Source: Sphagnum compactum (taxonomy: Eukaryota; Bryophyta; Sphagnopsida; Sphagnales). Taken from it: a stretch of 64,000 nucleotides of DNA. The DNA lies in the NCBI GenBank assembly GCA_965153455.1, contig OZ234504.1, forward strand, positions 9,424,001 through 9,488,000. Direction: 5' to 3'. Below, piece by piece: positions 14,046-28,360 of the stretch. The translations under genes and the position numbers were made by a program. The notes below the pieces were generated by a model. The model worked only from the letters and a program-made list of their open reading frames with translations, was not told the DNA's origin and did no database searches. Position 1 is the first letter of the stretch. Each line of letters starts with the position of its first letter.

Positions 14046-16725
14046 AGAAAACCATTTGGTCCTGATTCCCTCCATTATTGGACGGTTCCACAACATAAGC
14101 ACGTGTATGTTGTGGTAGTCATATTTCATGTTGTGGTAGTCATATCTTGTGCGAAGACAATTTGCATACAACTTATTCTTGTAATGGTAGGATTCTGAAT
14201 TTTGGTAAGCAATTTACCTATGCACAAGTGGCTAGTGTACCTTACCAATGATAGAGGTTTGCGGTTAATTAGTTCTCAATTAGTTCTCAAAATGATGAAA
14301 CCGTGGCAAACTCCATTAGCTGAATCAAAGCACCCAGCAAGGGGGGGAAAAGAAGGAACAAAGAGAGAGGACCCAAGTCCAAGCCGAAAGAACAGAACCC
14401 AAAGTGGCTTGCAAAAGGGCACAGGAACAAATCATGAACAAACCAGAGCCTCCTTTCTCAAAAGGCCGAGTCAGAAAAGAAAGAAAAACACTTCGACCTC
14501 ACTTACTTTGCCAGATTTTCTGAGACCTGTTCTGAAATTGTTGAAAACACTGGGATATCCCCAATATCTCCATAATACATACACTATGGGAGTTAACATC
14601 CTTATTAAGTGCTGTTGAAGTTCTGAAATATTTTGATTGGAGCTGTTAGAACCCATTTTTTTGAAAAACTTAATTATTGCAGCGAAGTCTATCAATTATT
14701 ACTTGTAGGTATGGTATTTGGAAGGCATGGAGGGCATCTTTATGTTCCTGAATGTCTCATACAAATAGAAAATGATCCTGAATGCCTACTCCTTAAGAGT
14801 TGGAAAGAAACTATGGCCACTTAAAGTTAGATTTACACCAAGGTGATGAAGGGAATAAATTAATAAAATAACTAAATTTTAATTTTATCTCATTGACATA
14901 AAAAGTATAAAGTAACTCCAAAAATGATAGTGTTGTTTTGTAAGTTAGTGTTAAGGAGGGGGTAAATGTGTTGAGATATCTTACCCTTAGGAATATAAAT
15001 ATATATATATATATATATATGTTTTTAAATATTTGGGTCAATTTGAGTTAGAAGGGACCAAAATTGGTAAGAAAAAACATTCCTAAGAAGTTCATTTTGG
15101 AAATTGTTTTTTCCACTATGTCAAATTGTGACAAAAGCATTCGGGTACTAGTCTTAAAGTTTTTATTCCATTGAAAAATTGACACCTGCCAAAATTATAC
15201 AAGAAGGGAAGTGTGGAAAGTCTTAGCATGAATCATCTTATTTTCAACATGCTATTGACTTGACAATATATATATATATATCCTAAGAAAAATTTCATAA
15301 TTCAATATTTTCACATAATATGAAATAAAAAATTTCAATATATTGTCTAATTAGAATCAAGTCCTTAACCAGTTTGAAATTCAACTCCATCAAATTTTTT
15401 CAATTTAAGTCTTGAGAAATTTCACAATAACAATTTAAGACTTTAAATTTTCCAACTCATCCTTTGGAGAATTCTTTAACACCAAACATGAGTTACAGTG
15501 TACAAGAATCATGTTAAAGAACTGCCACACACGGTGCTTCCAATGCACGGTCTGGTGATGCCTGTAGTTTCACTTTTGGCCTTTGAAAATGAATAATGGC
15601 CTCTGAGTTACTTGTTACTGGCACGATCTTGGTCGCGAGAGACATGTTTTTCATGACATGACTTATGCGTGTTGAGAAGACTTTTGTGGACTTGAGACTA
15701 AATCTATGCAATGATAAGGAGGATCTAAAGAGCCTACCAGAGGCGAAAAGCTTTTTGAAAAAGCCAAAAAATGAATGCTTTCTGGGAAAGCCAAAAAAGT
15801 GATTGTGCATGTTAGCACTCCAGAGTGACAATTTCTCAATGCACTTGTGCACTCTGGTTTGTGGAGTCTTAGAGGTTGATGATGATGCTGAACTGGTGTT
15901 GAACCCCCTCTATACATTGGGGTTGGGATACTACATATATTCCACCTTTAACATATAAAGGCTTTGTATTGGCCTGTAATACCACTTCTGGAAGTAGTAT
16001 TTTGGCAGTGAGGATGCCTACATTTCCTGGACCCTGTGAAGTGAAGGGTGAATCCAGCTCATATATGAGATAAGTCTGACACCAATTACAGTGAAAGAAA
16101 ATGTTCTCACTTGAAATACTATGGTTTCAGTGTTGAATAATTATTGTGCCTTCAAGATATCATGTTGAAAAGTAGAATATTCCAGAACATTTTAAGAGAT
16201 TTTCTATTTCACTTCACAATTTTTTTTTCTGTGAATAAATTATTTTTTCCCTTAAACTTCTGAAGTCAATATAATTAGGGTAGAGAGGCCGGTCGTAGAA
16301 CATTTAAAAACTCCGACGAACCATGTGATTGAACCAGACCTTGGTTGCTTCTAGGGTCTAAAGATGGATTGTAGAAGAGATCATCGCACCTACTGCCCTT
16401 TAGGTCGCTCGATTTGGTGCACACATGCAAAGGTATGGCTTTTGGTAGCTTTCAGCCTCATTGCTTCAAAACCAATTTTTACCAAACAACTTTTGGATCT
16501 ATCTTCAAGCAATGCAAACCTGGTAAATGCACATACAACATTTGATACATGTCATTAATACATGCCATCACCAAACATTTTCATCTTCAAACTAATTAGC
16601 ATCCTTTGGAAGGACAGACACCTTTATTCAATGGTTGAAATTAACACTCAAAAGTGGGCCACAAAATGTTAGGTGATCAATACCTTAATTGAATGCCAAA
16701 TGCTTAAACTTGATCACTCTCCCGC
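14046..16725. other. Intergenic, nothing recognised
   Basis: AT-rich, with TA-dinucleotide runs near 15000-15020 and 15260-15280. The open frames here (for example the 138-codon frame from 14202 and the 112-codon frame ending at 15514) have no family signature and low-complexity composition, so I do not call genes. Confidence 0.5.
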
Positions 16726-16839
16726 GTGACACTGACCCTAAACCTTAATCCCTTTCCCTTGGGCTTCTCTTCTCTCCTCCCATTCCTTCGTCGTTGCATG
16801 CTTCCGTTCCAGCTCAACCCCTCTCTCTCCCTTTCGTCT

Positions 16840-17410
16840 CCCATTCAGCTTCTCTCTTTCCCTCTTGTCTCCTACTTTCATTGCTTTGTAGGCGGGAGGA
16901 AAATCTGGGTTTTTCTCTTTCCCTCTCATTTCTTACTTCCGTTGGTGTTTAGGCGGGAAGAAGATCTTGCTTGACTCCTTTTTCTTGGTTTCCCTTGCTA
17001 TTGGACACATGCTCTAGGCATGTTCGACTCCCAAGTTTTGTGAAATTCCAGTTTAACTTAAGTTTTTTGAAGATTATAACTAACTTTAAGTGTTTTGTTG
17101 TTACAAGTGTTGGTGCACTTTGTGGTCGTGTGCTAATGGTCTTCTTCCTAGTGGTTTTGAGTTTCTTGGTGTTTTTTCTTGTGTTTTTCAACCTCCCTTA
17201 ATGTCGTTTCAAATGAATCGAAACCCCCCTCCTTTTTTATTTGTGTTGCTAATGGTCTTCTTCCTGGTGGCCTTGATTTCTTGGTGCTCTTCCTTGTGTT
17301 TTTGAACCTCCCTTGGTGTTGTTCCTCTCCGTTGGTGCCACTCTTGGTGAATCGACCCCCCCCCTTTGTTGTTGTGTTGGTGGTGGTCTTCACCTAGTGC
17401 TCTTGAACTT
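16840..17410. repeat. Imperfect pyrimidine-rich tandem repeats
   Basis: A pair of units of about 61 bp lies near 16855-16975, sharing TCTCTTTCCCTC and AGGCGGGA. This is followed by about three imperfect units of 116-127 bp (starting near 17132, 17248 and 17375) that share GGTCTTC, TTCTTGGTG and AACCTCCCTT. The open frames over this region merely reflect the repeats. Confidence 0.6.
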
Positions 17411-18499
17411 GGAACTATGAAATTCCTATTGGTCGTTGAACCACTAAAATGTTATTTTTGTAACTTTGATTCAACCTTCTTGCCATGGTTGTGTTCATTA
17501 TTGCATTAGTTTTAAGCTTATCCCCCCATTTTTTATTATCTTGTCCTAATTCACTAAGCACCAAGCCTTGCTCTTCCAGCTTATTCCTTTTAGTTGCTTG
17601 TTTCATTAGGTTGTTGCAAAGATGCTACAATTGCCCCCCCTTTTTGGATTTGGGCCCTAGCTTGTTGTTGGGCCTATTTATGAAAATGTGTTGTCCAACC
17701 CAAGTTCACACCTTTGTATTCAAGAGGGTGAACTTGCATTCCCTCTTTGAAATTGCAGTGAAATTTGTTTTTTACTTCTTTGATTATTACAAAAGTTACA
17801 ATGAAGGTAGCTTGTTGTTGTTTTATAAGTTCCCTTAATTACTTGTTTTGCTACAAACATATTATCTGAATTTTGTTTGTATTTTTGTTAAAATGAATTA
17901 CGTATCTAGACTTGAAACATTACCTTGTGAATTTGGTGGTTATAGTTTTCACTAGGAGAAAAAGGTCATTTTCTAACCAACCAGTTTTTGATTACATGTC
18001 GAGTTCAACTTACCCTCGACTGCATAATTATATTTATTTCAACAAATTTCATGTGGCCCACTTCACACCTCAACTTAGTCGACTTTTCGACTAGGTTGGT
18101 AAATGTACGGTGTTGACCGTCGCTACCATTTGACCATTGATTTTTATTTTTAATTCATAAATCAATAGTTGAACTATAATGGAGAAATCCACTTTCAAAA
18201 TTTGTTAAGCTCTATCATGTTGATTGTTTCACTGCCTTGGTTAGCCTTGTTTATGTGTAATGTATTCTTGGATAGCGCCTTGAAATTTTTTTGTAGATGC
18301 ATAGTTTAAATGGACAAACACCTTTTCATCTGTCATTGCATATTGACACACCTTTAAAAAGTGCATGCCCAACACATGAACTATCAAATGGCTCTAACAA
18401 CCCTAAGCTATTGCATGATACAATAGAATTTAGGGCACTTTATTACAAGTTGGACCTTTCATCTTTTCATATAAACAATTATTTTATTGGTTAAAGTAA

Positions 18500-18910
18500 A
18501 CACGTCCAATAACTCCTATAATTTAGGAGCCATAACCATGCCGCTTGTGTTAGTCACCTCAAATAGGCCAACACTCACATGCTTTAGCTCCCAATCGTCG
18601 AAGATAAAGTTTACAACCGCAACAAAGATGTCATGCGTTCCTTTTGACATCCATAGATCAAATGTGCAAGTGGTTGACAAGTAACTAACTAATGTAGACT
18701 GCACATTGATATCCATGGTTTTTTCTACCAAGCTAGGTATAACATTCTCAACAAAAGCTTTCCTTGATGGGAAAACAATTTGTGGACACAACCTATATGA
18801 CAACCTTTGGAACCAAATTGATTCAACAAACTTCATAGGCAAGAGTCCCTTAACCACAAATAACATAAGGTCTTCCAAAAAGGCTACCTGTATTGGATCA
18901 TCTTTTCTAA
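18500..18910 (-). pseudogene. hAT-superfamily transposase relic (DUF659-like region)
   Basis: The minus-strand frame through 18878-18516 encodes a fragment typical of the central region of plant BED-finger hAT transposases. Visible landmarks are TFDLWMSKG, then a VVNFI segment followed by a W and HVSVGLFE. A stop follows at 18516, and the next in-frame codons resemble the KxDL/KIIAYVKD part that normally follows. N-terminal BED finger and C-terminal dimerisation region are not seen as open frames. A further minus-strand frame at 19587-19285 may be another piece but has no clear signature. The relic ends about 0.7 kb before segmental-duplication copy 2. Confidence 0.7.
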
Positions 18911-19611
18911 ATTTATTTTTTGTAAGAAAAAACCCAAATATTATAGATGGGGAGACATGTGCCCTCTTTTTGTTAGCTTATCGATCAAGTGGGGCTTTTA
19001 CCAAAACAATGGTTAAATCTTTTGCCAACTTTCTCATCAACGCAAAATGGTTAACATCAACATGTTTTTTCATGGTTGTTATGCCATTAGTTTTATCCTA
19101 TGTAATCAATCTTGTTTTGCACTTGGTCCACATGGCCATGATATCAAGACCAAGAGAATCAACATGGCAAATTATGCATCTCATTACTAATTATGATCTA
19201 AATCCATGTGTTGGTTATTATTCACCTTTAAAAATGATCAGGTGAGTGAAATGCGATAGTGTGGTTCCAAAGAAGTCTTCGTTGTCACAAATTTTTCGAG
19301 TGCATTTCAGTGATGTATGCATCTAAATCATCCTTGCTAACATCAATAGCTCTTGGAATCTTTAGTTCCCCACCTTCCCGTGCAACTTGTACATTGCCAA
19401 TATTATTGCTGTCATACCTTGCAGAAACTAAGGGAACTTCTTCATTAAAACTAATGTTATGAACATTCATGATGAGGCATGAAAAAGAAACCATCACCAA
19501 ATTCAACAAGAAACCAACACAAGAAAAACACCAAGTGGTCATATACATATGTACTAGGGGTAATAAGGGGAAATACCCAAAGGTCAATCAAATACCCACC
19601 CAACACTGGTA

Positions 19612-22600
19612 TTTGAACAAGACACTTGTTGTAAGGCATACATTTATAGGGAGGTAAGGTGAAAATCAGCTCTGGTCGGGTGCATGGGTTCTTTGTAATT
19701 CTTTGGAATAAAGTTGGGGCCACTATGTATGGGTCCCGTGTAGAATAGGGACTCTGATTTTGGGGCCCTTTGTCCTTTAGATTCCTCCACCAAGGTCAAA
19801 TAGAAAAAGGCCTTTGACAAGATTAAATTTTGTTAATACTTGGGTGCAAAGGATTGCTTCCCTCCCAAATTCTGTAGAATGTATTTGAACTTCCAATCAT
19901 AGGTATTTTTTTGTTGTTACAATTTTGGGGGACCCATGAATCCGTCTTTACAAGGGATTATGAAAACCATGTCATCATGGGAACCTAGCAGATTGCCCAA
20001 AAAGCTGCCCAAAATACGGCAACGGTTGTTTGGTTGAGAGGTCTAAATTTTAATTTTCTTTTTGGATTGAATCTAGAGGTTGAATTTTTTTAATTTTTTT
20101 TACTTATTTTTATTTATTTTTAATTTTTTGGGCTTGGTCAAGAGGTCAAACTTTTGTAATTGAGAAGAGGAGGTGGAGAGAAGTAATTAACTTTTTTTTA
20201 TTCCTACACCCCATGAGCAACATTGTGTTAGCAAGCATTTCAAACCCTAAACTTGGTGACGTCCAAATCCTCAAACTGTTTCAAGCGCTGGCATTTCTTC
20301 CTTCATTACAAAAAGCCCAATTAAAGTGTGAAATTTCAATGTGAAGAATGTTTCACACTACCTATTCACTTCTTCCTTTTTTTAAAAAGTCTTCATGTCT
20401 TCTAGGGTTGGGCAAAAACCCTAAATTTTTTTAAAGGACTTGATGGAGGATGAGTGGTGGGCCAACTTGCCCTTGTATGGTAAGTATGCTCTCCAGAATC
20501 TATTGCAACTTACACTTGTGGAGGGAATCCAACATCAACATGGTTTGGCTTCACAACTATGGAGAACCTAAATTCTTGCAAAGAAAAATATAGAGATGAG
20601 CATATTATATAATATTACCTTAGAATTTATATATAAATATTAGTATTATGTATTTATTTATTTATTGATCTATATGTGTGATAGATAAGACCAAAATCTT
20701 GGAATAAATTTATGAAAACCATCTTGTAAGTAGCATGGGCTTGTATGGGCGAGGAAACAAAATATCCCGCCACATATTGTGGGATACTTAGGGGAATTTT
20801 TGGCAAGGATTCACTTCAAACCTGTTGTCGAACCCCCGCCCCCCCCCCAAATCTTGTGGGGAATATTACAAACATTTTGACACACACACACACCCACCCC
20901 ACCCACCGGCATACATACATACATATATACATACATACATACATACATATATGTGTTCGGATAATCAGCTTTCTTTCATTCCTTGCTTTTCCGTTCGTGG
21001 CTAAGGAGAATATTTACCCTCTTGTAAGACATCCTCCGGTTGACTCGAAAACAAGTTTTGTCAGCATTATGCGGCGAATGGATGACCCCCCAATTTTTGA
21101 GATAACAACTACAAATGAGATTATCCTTATTCCTTCGTAAACTACCCAAGCTGATGCCACCATCGTCCACCGCCTCCCAATGCAAGAAAAAATGTCATTT
21201 AGGAAGCACGGGCAATTCTTATGATGAAACCATTTCAAACTATTATTCACCGGACCTTGAGTGAGGGGAGTGGGGGGAGTCAATGCACTCCCCATGAAGG
21301 TGGCCAATAACATGGGAGTTTGTTCATTCGTCTCATTCAATCATCCACAATTTAACAAACATAAGCCGAGCCCATCGGGTAAGCTAACCTTAAGTTTTGA
21401 TATCGGAATTTTGTCACTTTGATGTAAACTTGCACAACTCAATTACAAGGAAGTGGAACAAGGAAGAAGGACATGGATGAAGGATGTTTATAATCATCTA
21501 GTTCCCTTCCCTCCGCATCCAAAAAAATACTCCAAGTGTGTGTAAATTTTGAACCCTTTCTTTGGATACCCAATTAAGGAAATAGTCAATTTGTTTGTAT
21601 ATGAAAAACTTGATTGCCTTTGTATTTAAAAAATTTGATGTAAGAGTCATGTGAATTTGTTTTGAATAGACAAGATCAATTGTAGGTTGTGGTTAGGCCT
21701 AATTGGGTCCTAGGCCTCATAGGGTTAAGGAACCCATGTGGAACCCACAAACTGAAGGCCAAGTGTGGGGTTTAGCAAAGTTTAATTGGCTCTTATAAGG
21801 CTAGTTGTCTATAAAACGAAAATTCAATCTTAGGTTGATCAATTTTACAAGCAAAAGGACACATTCAAGTCTTTACTTCTTCTCAAAATGTTTTTTTAAA
21901 TAGCTAATATTGTATATAATTAAAATTCAAAATGCATGTGATGAATTTCAAAATGTCAAAAAACCACAAAAAATAGGTGGAATTTACCCAAACATGTGAG
22001 TTTATTTTGAGATGAATGTTATCATATTGACTAGATGAATTATCAAAAAGATGAACTTGATTATGTTGGATGATTGATGTCCAAAGTCATCCACTATCGC
22101 GTTTCATCTTTATGGTGGCCTCTCTAAAAAATAGTAATATTGATTTTCTTCATCTTATATTTCCCCTTGTATTTTGATATTGTTGTCATTCTTGTGAAGC
22201 CTTGTTACTTTGACATAAAAAAAGAGTAATTAATTTGTGTGAGTGCCGCATGTTTTATGCAAGAAGTATTATAACATGGATTCATTTTTAGTTATATTGT
22301 ATTAAAAAGATTGTCTTTGTTATTAATTAGGCCTTCATCGAGGTGGATTGTCAAATAGAAGACAAGGGGCTAAGCCTAGCCAAGGGCAAGGGGTGGGTTT
22401 AGCTCTTGTTGGCAAAATGGATACACCTAACAATATTGCTTCCACAAGGATAGGGCAAGGGTGTTGGTTAAGCATATCCAAGGTCCTATTGGGCTAGTTG
22501 GTAATCCATATGGAAATATATCAACCCTTAGTAAGACATTGGGATAGGGGTGCAATGCCCATGGGCTTGTTGGTATTGGGAATTCTTGTGCTTTGAGATT

Positions 22601-25600
22601 ATCACTTACACAATGGTAACAATAATTATTGGGATAGATTTCACCAAAATACATTTATTTTTTCGGGAGACTCTTTATTTTTGTATTTTCTTTTCCTATG
22701 GAATAGCTTCTAATGTACTCAAATTTCTACTTAGGTTGCATCATACCCCCATGTGATCACAAAGGATGAGATTCTTGGGTATTCTAATGTTGTGACTAAA
22801 ATCATATCCCGCTCCTTCTCAACATGGCCACTCATTCCACAAAGAAAAACCTTGACCTCCACCAGCTTTGTATCATTGGGAAAAAAAAAGTGGCAATTTT
22901 GCCAACAGGCTTGGGTGGATTCCCACCTTGCATGCATATAGCATGGATTAAGAGTATATTGTGTGTTCAATGAACATTTTCAAGGTTAGCTCCAATTTCG
23001 GCACACATGCAATACATATATGTGCGGAGGTTAATGTACCCCCAAAAAGGGATACAAAGTTTGCCAACAAAGTTGTCGAATGCTACTAAATTGGTGTTGT
23101 CGAACTCTATTGATAATTAACATAGTTGCACATAAAAAGATGCACACAAATTATGAGATTATATGATTCCAAAGACACTTGTCAAAGCTAAACCCATGAA
23201 TAGTGAAAGGTTGGAACCTTGTACACATGGAATTGTCTTCCTACAACAAATAACCAACCCAAAAAAAAGACTTTTCCTTCTCTCATATACCAATTGCAAG
23301 GAGGCCATGACTCTAACCATGATTTGCAACTACTAATACAAAATTGTTCATGCGCCACTCATACAAACCCTAATCTTACAATCAGTACTACACAATGGGG
23401 GCGGAGTCAAGTTAGCTGGTAATAGGAAAAAGAAAAAAAAAGGGGGGGGGGAACAAGAAAATGTAGAACATAAATGCAATATCATCATCAATACTAAAGA
23501 GTTTTATATCTATTACCCTAATCCATTGGAATTTGCAGTTTAGAGCATTATCATAATATGCCAATCGAAACAAAAACATTTGCAAAGGAACATGATCAAA
23601 ATGCCTTAATTCAAAACAAACCTGCACCCAAAAAATGATCAAAATACCCTAATTCAAAACAAACACTTGCAAAAGAGCATTATGAAAATAACCTAATTGA
23701 ACAAACGCTTGCAAAAGAGAGATAATTGCATGCTTTGACTCAAATGAAACTCACAAAAGAACAAATCAAACACCCTAAATCACATGACCACAAAAAAGCA
23801 CATTTCCATCTTCCTTGATCAAATAGGCCTGTACTAAAAAAACATTGTCCCTAATAAAAATGGTATGTAAGTTTGCAAAATAAAATAAAATAAAATAACG
23901 TAGCCTAATGAAATTGGCCCCACAAGTACCTCCCCAAACAACCCAAAATTTCGTGAAAATTGGGTCTTGAACCTTCTGTATTTATAATTATTTATTAAAA
24001 TGAATAAAGATATTAACTGATAAAATTAATTTAATTTAATTTTAAAGTTAAAAATCTCGAAACCCCAAATCCAAAAAAGCCTGGAAAAGGTAGGGACCGG
24101 ATGAATGGTGGGGTCGGCTGCCCCTTTTGCTCACATGGCAAGCCCATAACCTGACTCGGCACCCTAAAGGACCTATAGGTGGTGGTCCCATAGGTGCTAC
24201 TCATTACACCCTAGTTATAGCCCACCCCCCCCCTGCAGCTTTTTTGTGACGGTACCCAGATGGATGTAGGCTGGTCCCAATGAAATCATCCACGAAAAGA
24301 ATAATTTCATCCAGGACGAATGATTTTCATCCACAAGACAAAAAGCTTCATTTCCGTCCAAATATTGATGTTAATGTGTTTCATGCTCATGGACACAGAG
24401 ATGTGGTTCTGTGCTTCACAAAATCAGGTTCAGAGTTTTGGGATTAGTAGGTAGTGCGGTTCTGTTTTTATGCTTGTTTAGCGAAGTGTGTTTTGAAATT
24501 GTTGCAAAAAACTAAAATTAAATTCTGAAGTCTTCTTGGAGATATTTTGATATGGTTTTCATTTATGTGTGTGTTTTTTTAAACTGAATTTGCAAGCATG
24601 TTTTTTCTTGTGTTTCCACGCCATCTTGATGAGCTAGTAGTGTCTCTGTTGGCAATAGAGTTATCTGTAAAGTCACCCTGTCTTCATCCTGTCTTTGGGC
24701 CTGCTTTCACCTCCTATCCCCTCTTTCAGTGGTAGCCTATCCGCCATGTAAAGAAATTTTATTAAATCTCAGTATGAAATGCTGAAACTCAGCATTTCAT
24801 GCACAAGGTTGAAGAGTAATTATAGTAGTTGTACAAGTAATGTCGGAGCAGTGAAAACATATGTACATAGCAGCAGTGGAGGCGCTGAGGAAAAAGCAAA
24901 GACAGGATGAAACTCAGTTCGAAAAACTAGTTTGAATCCCAGTTATTTCGTTCTATAAAATTTTCATCTCCAATTACGCATTTGATGCCCTATTATGCCG
25001 AAACTGGCCATTCTCACCCCCTAATCGTGTGACTTTACAGATAACTCTAAAGTTTGTGCCTTGAGTGCAGGAGCCATTGGAGCTGGATTATGAACATGGT
25101 ACGTGCGTAAAATGTGGGCTGGATTGCCATGCTCCAGTGGTATAACATATATATACAGCCGCTTAGAGTAAGCTCGAGCATCGCACCACTTACATTCTCC
25201 AGAGATCTCCTCACTTTGATGCACATAAAATGCAAGCTTCTACCGCAATAGAAGCTCCAATGCTTCTTAGCATGCTGATCCCATGGTTGCTGTGGCAGGT
25301 GTTGGGTTGTAACTTTTCTTTCTTCTACCTCTCCAGAAACCTGCATCACAGGTTGCAATTTTTCAATAGTTTTAAATTCCCACCCATGGAAGTCTAAAAT
25401 TATTCTCACCATGGAAGTGGAAAGTTTGTTCAGAAAATTGGGAAGAGATTAATGCATAGATTGGAATATATGCAAACATGATATGTTATATGCCATGCTG
25501 TTGTGATACAATTGAACAAAAACCTTCACTGGCAAGCTGATCTAATTATGAGAGCTCAACAGTGCCTGCAAATGAAAGCCATGAGACTTAATGAGGTCTC

Positions 25601-28360
25601 ACTCCGCAGAAAACGCTTGCCATTTATTTGTGTCAAAAAACTCTTGTCACAAACATAAAACAAGACTTGAAGGTCTTAGTCTGTATACTGGCACATTGAG
25701 GTACATTGTGAGCATTTGAGCAAATCATAAGGAAATTGTACAGTATATGGGGTTAAAGAGTCATCTAAAGCTGGTGCTATCAATCGATTTCTCTGTTGGG
25801 TGTGTTTTGATGTCAGAACATTGTCATGAAACATAGCGGGAAAAATGGGTTTTACATTGCAGAAATTGTTGATCAACTATGTTAATTCTGAATGTTTATC
25901 GCTATGGATTCAGGCTATTGAGTTTGAATGTGGATTGTTCAAAGATGACTCTCATGTCGATGACACAGAAAAGAGAAAGCAACAGAAGTTCTGTGATTTG
26001 AGTGAAAGTGATGATCATAAGGCACTGGTGATGATCATAAAGCGGTACTTGACATCAAAGTTGCTGGCAGTGCATACTTAGCTTCATCACCAAATCAAGA
26101 AAATTGCTAACTTGAGGATAGAAGTTGATCTCTTTCCACTAGAAGAACAAGTACCATTGAAAAAGAAACAGCCACCTTTCAATGACAAAGAGCTATTCAT
26201 CAAATCTCATCTTCATAGTTGTTGAGCAGCTCTTGTCATTGAAAATCAATCAAACCCATTTCTGTGAACAACATTGTTCGCACCCAAATCCAAATTCCAC
26301 CCACTCTTTATTTCACTTCAACAAATGGGTGCCAGCACTTAGTCCCTTGAGTTGTTCAATTCTTCGATTTTGTTCTATGAAGTCTTTTTGCTTTCGTTTT
26401 CTTAAGGTTATTTCCATTTCTTCCCAAGTGCCACATCTTCATTCTTGCCTGTGTTGTGTTGCTCACACTCTAATGTCTGAATTACCCACTCTGGTTGATT
26501 GCTAACCATTAAGCACCATTTACCCACATGCCTTAAAACCCAAAACCCAACAACTCTTATCTTTTAAGTGCAAGAAAGTGAAGTTCACATTTTGGCCCAT
26601 TGCTCTCACAAAATATCTCTTGGACATGTAATGTAATACATTTGAACTTTGGATGCACCCACAACCAATTAATAGACACAACAACACGTGATTAGGATTG
26701 TAATTAATGATGTGGAATCCTTAATGTACTACAAGCTCATCCATCCACATCGAGTACATGGGCCTCTACTAGAGGCTAGCAAATTTCAATAGTGTGCAAG
26801 ATGAGTTAATCCATCATTAAAGCTTTACCCCCCGGGTTAACTTTACTTTAGTTAACCCATCCATGTCCAAACCATTGGCTAAAAACAATTTTTTCACAAT
26901 TTTTTATTTTATTCTTTTCAAATATGGACAAGCATTTTTGGTCTTAACAAATCGATGCCAAATTCATGCCACTTAGCACCATTTCATTTCTAGTTTCCTT
27001 GTCTTGGTAGATTGTTGTCTTAAAGCCGATTAGGATAAATTTATTGCTTTATTTTTCAAATTTTAAAATTGATATCCGTACAATGAAGTTATCCATAAAG
27101 TAATTCTTACTTTGAACCTCACTTTGGGTCTTCCTTTACTCACTCATCCTCATGTTTCACCTATATGTAAAGTCTTCCAAAGGACCATCACTCCTCAAAA
27201 CTCAAGTTGAACCCCCAAAAGTGCTCACCATGGTTTGTTTTCTAATCACACTACAATATGCCTAGGTTATGGTCACATAGATTAGGGGGCTAATTAGGTT
27301 AGGGTCTACCTAAGGGTTATTTAGGTGCTACCTAGATAAGTACATAGGTTAGGAACTACATAAAGGGTACCTATGCTCTACATATGGGCTGAATATGAGA
27401 GTACGAATGGGGCTAGCTAACTATGTTAGGGGCCATTGAAACCCTACTTAGGCTTTGGCTGCAAAACAAAAAGTGTTGAAATGGTCATCAATTTCATTAT
27501 TGTAGTACCTTTTCATGTTTGGGACTTGGGTGTCAAATAATTATTATATTTTTCAAAATTCACTTCAGCAAAAATTTAAATAATTTATGAAATTTCAGCA
27601 ATAAATGTAGCCAACTTCATTGGCAGGTTGTTTGCACTTTGAACCTCTAACATATTAAGACTTTTTACAACAAATTTTTATTGCTTATTTTGCAAAAATG
27701 GGGAGAAATAATGTTCTACCAATTATAGGGTAAAGAATTGTTGTCAATTATTGGATAAGTACATTACATTGGGGGGACTAGACTGATAAAAAAAATCCCA
27801 AGTTTCCAATTTTTTTTTTTGGCCTTGCCTTGTAATCTTTTTAAATTTTGACAATAGAAATAAATTTAAAAAATTTATAGAAGTTGACATTTCCTAAAAA
27901 ATAATTTAATTATTGTCAAACCTGAAAAGATACTACAATAATCTCAACATACACTCAATTTGCACCATAAACTCCATATGTACATAAGACCAAAGAGGCA
28001 ACTAACCTAAGTGCTACAAATGGTAAAGGCATGAAACCAATACTCAAAGTCTAGGCTCCATGAACTTTTTGTCTTTGTTTCATGGCAAAGCAATGCCTTC
28101 TTTCAAATCCATTTAAATTATATATATATATATATACCATGATAGAGTAAATCAGGGTCTTTGAGTTTAAATCTAACTTTTTTGGGCTTAAGATGGCCAC
28201 TAAGAGGCATTGGTCAAAAAGGTCAAGGTACCAATGTGGGGTGCTGGTTCACACTTGGCCGGTGGCGAGTCTTGCCAAACCCTAACATAGCTCTTGAAAT
28301 TGATGTCCAAAAGCTCAGGAAAGTTTTCAAGAATTCCATATGCGGTATGCTCAAACAATT
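19612..28360. repeat. Segmental duplication, copy 2
   Basis: Direct repeat of 1-8827, in total about 78 bp shorter because of small indels. One example is loss of roughly 50 bp at 21860 relative to 2240-2300. By eye the first kilobase of the pair differs at only about eight positions, while the part matching 7200-7400 is clearly more diverged. The right boundary is sharp: after CAAACAAT the flanks are unrelated. No convincing gene is present. A 78-codon frame at 25845-26081 corresponds to the 81-codon frame of copy 1. I can see nothing else coding in this stretch. Confidence 0.93.

Noticed and set aside
14202-14618. 138-codon plus-strand frame
   Set aside because: Lys/Arg/Ser-rich with no family signature, no splice or promoter context; probably chance.
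15514-15917. Overlapping 112- and 84-codon minus-strand frames
   Set aside because: Two frames compete over the same DNA and neither has a recognisable motif.
1-28360. The 8.75-kb duplicates as LTRs of a giant retrotransposon
   Set aside because: No TG...CA ends, primer-binding site, polypurine tract or gag-pol are visible, and an intact host peroxidase with introns lies between them.
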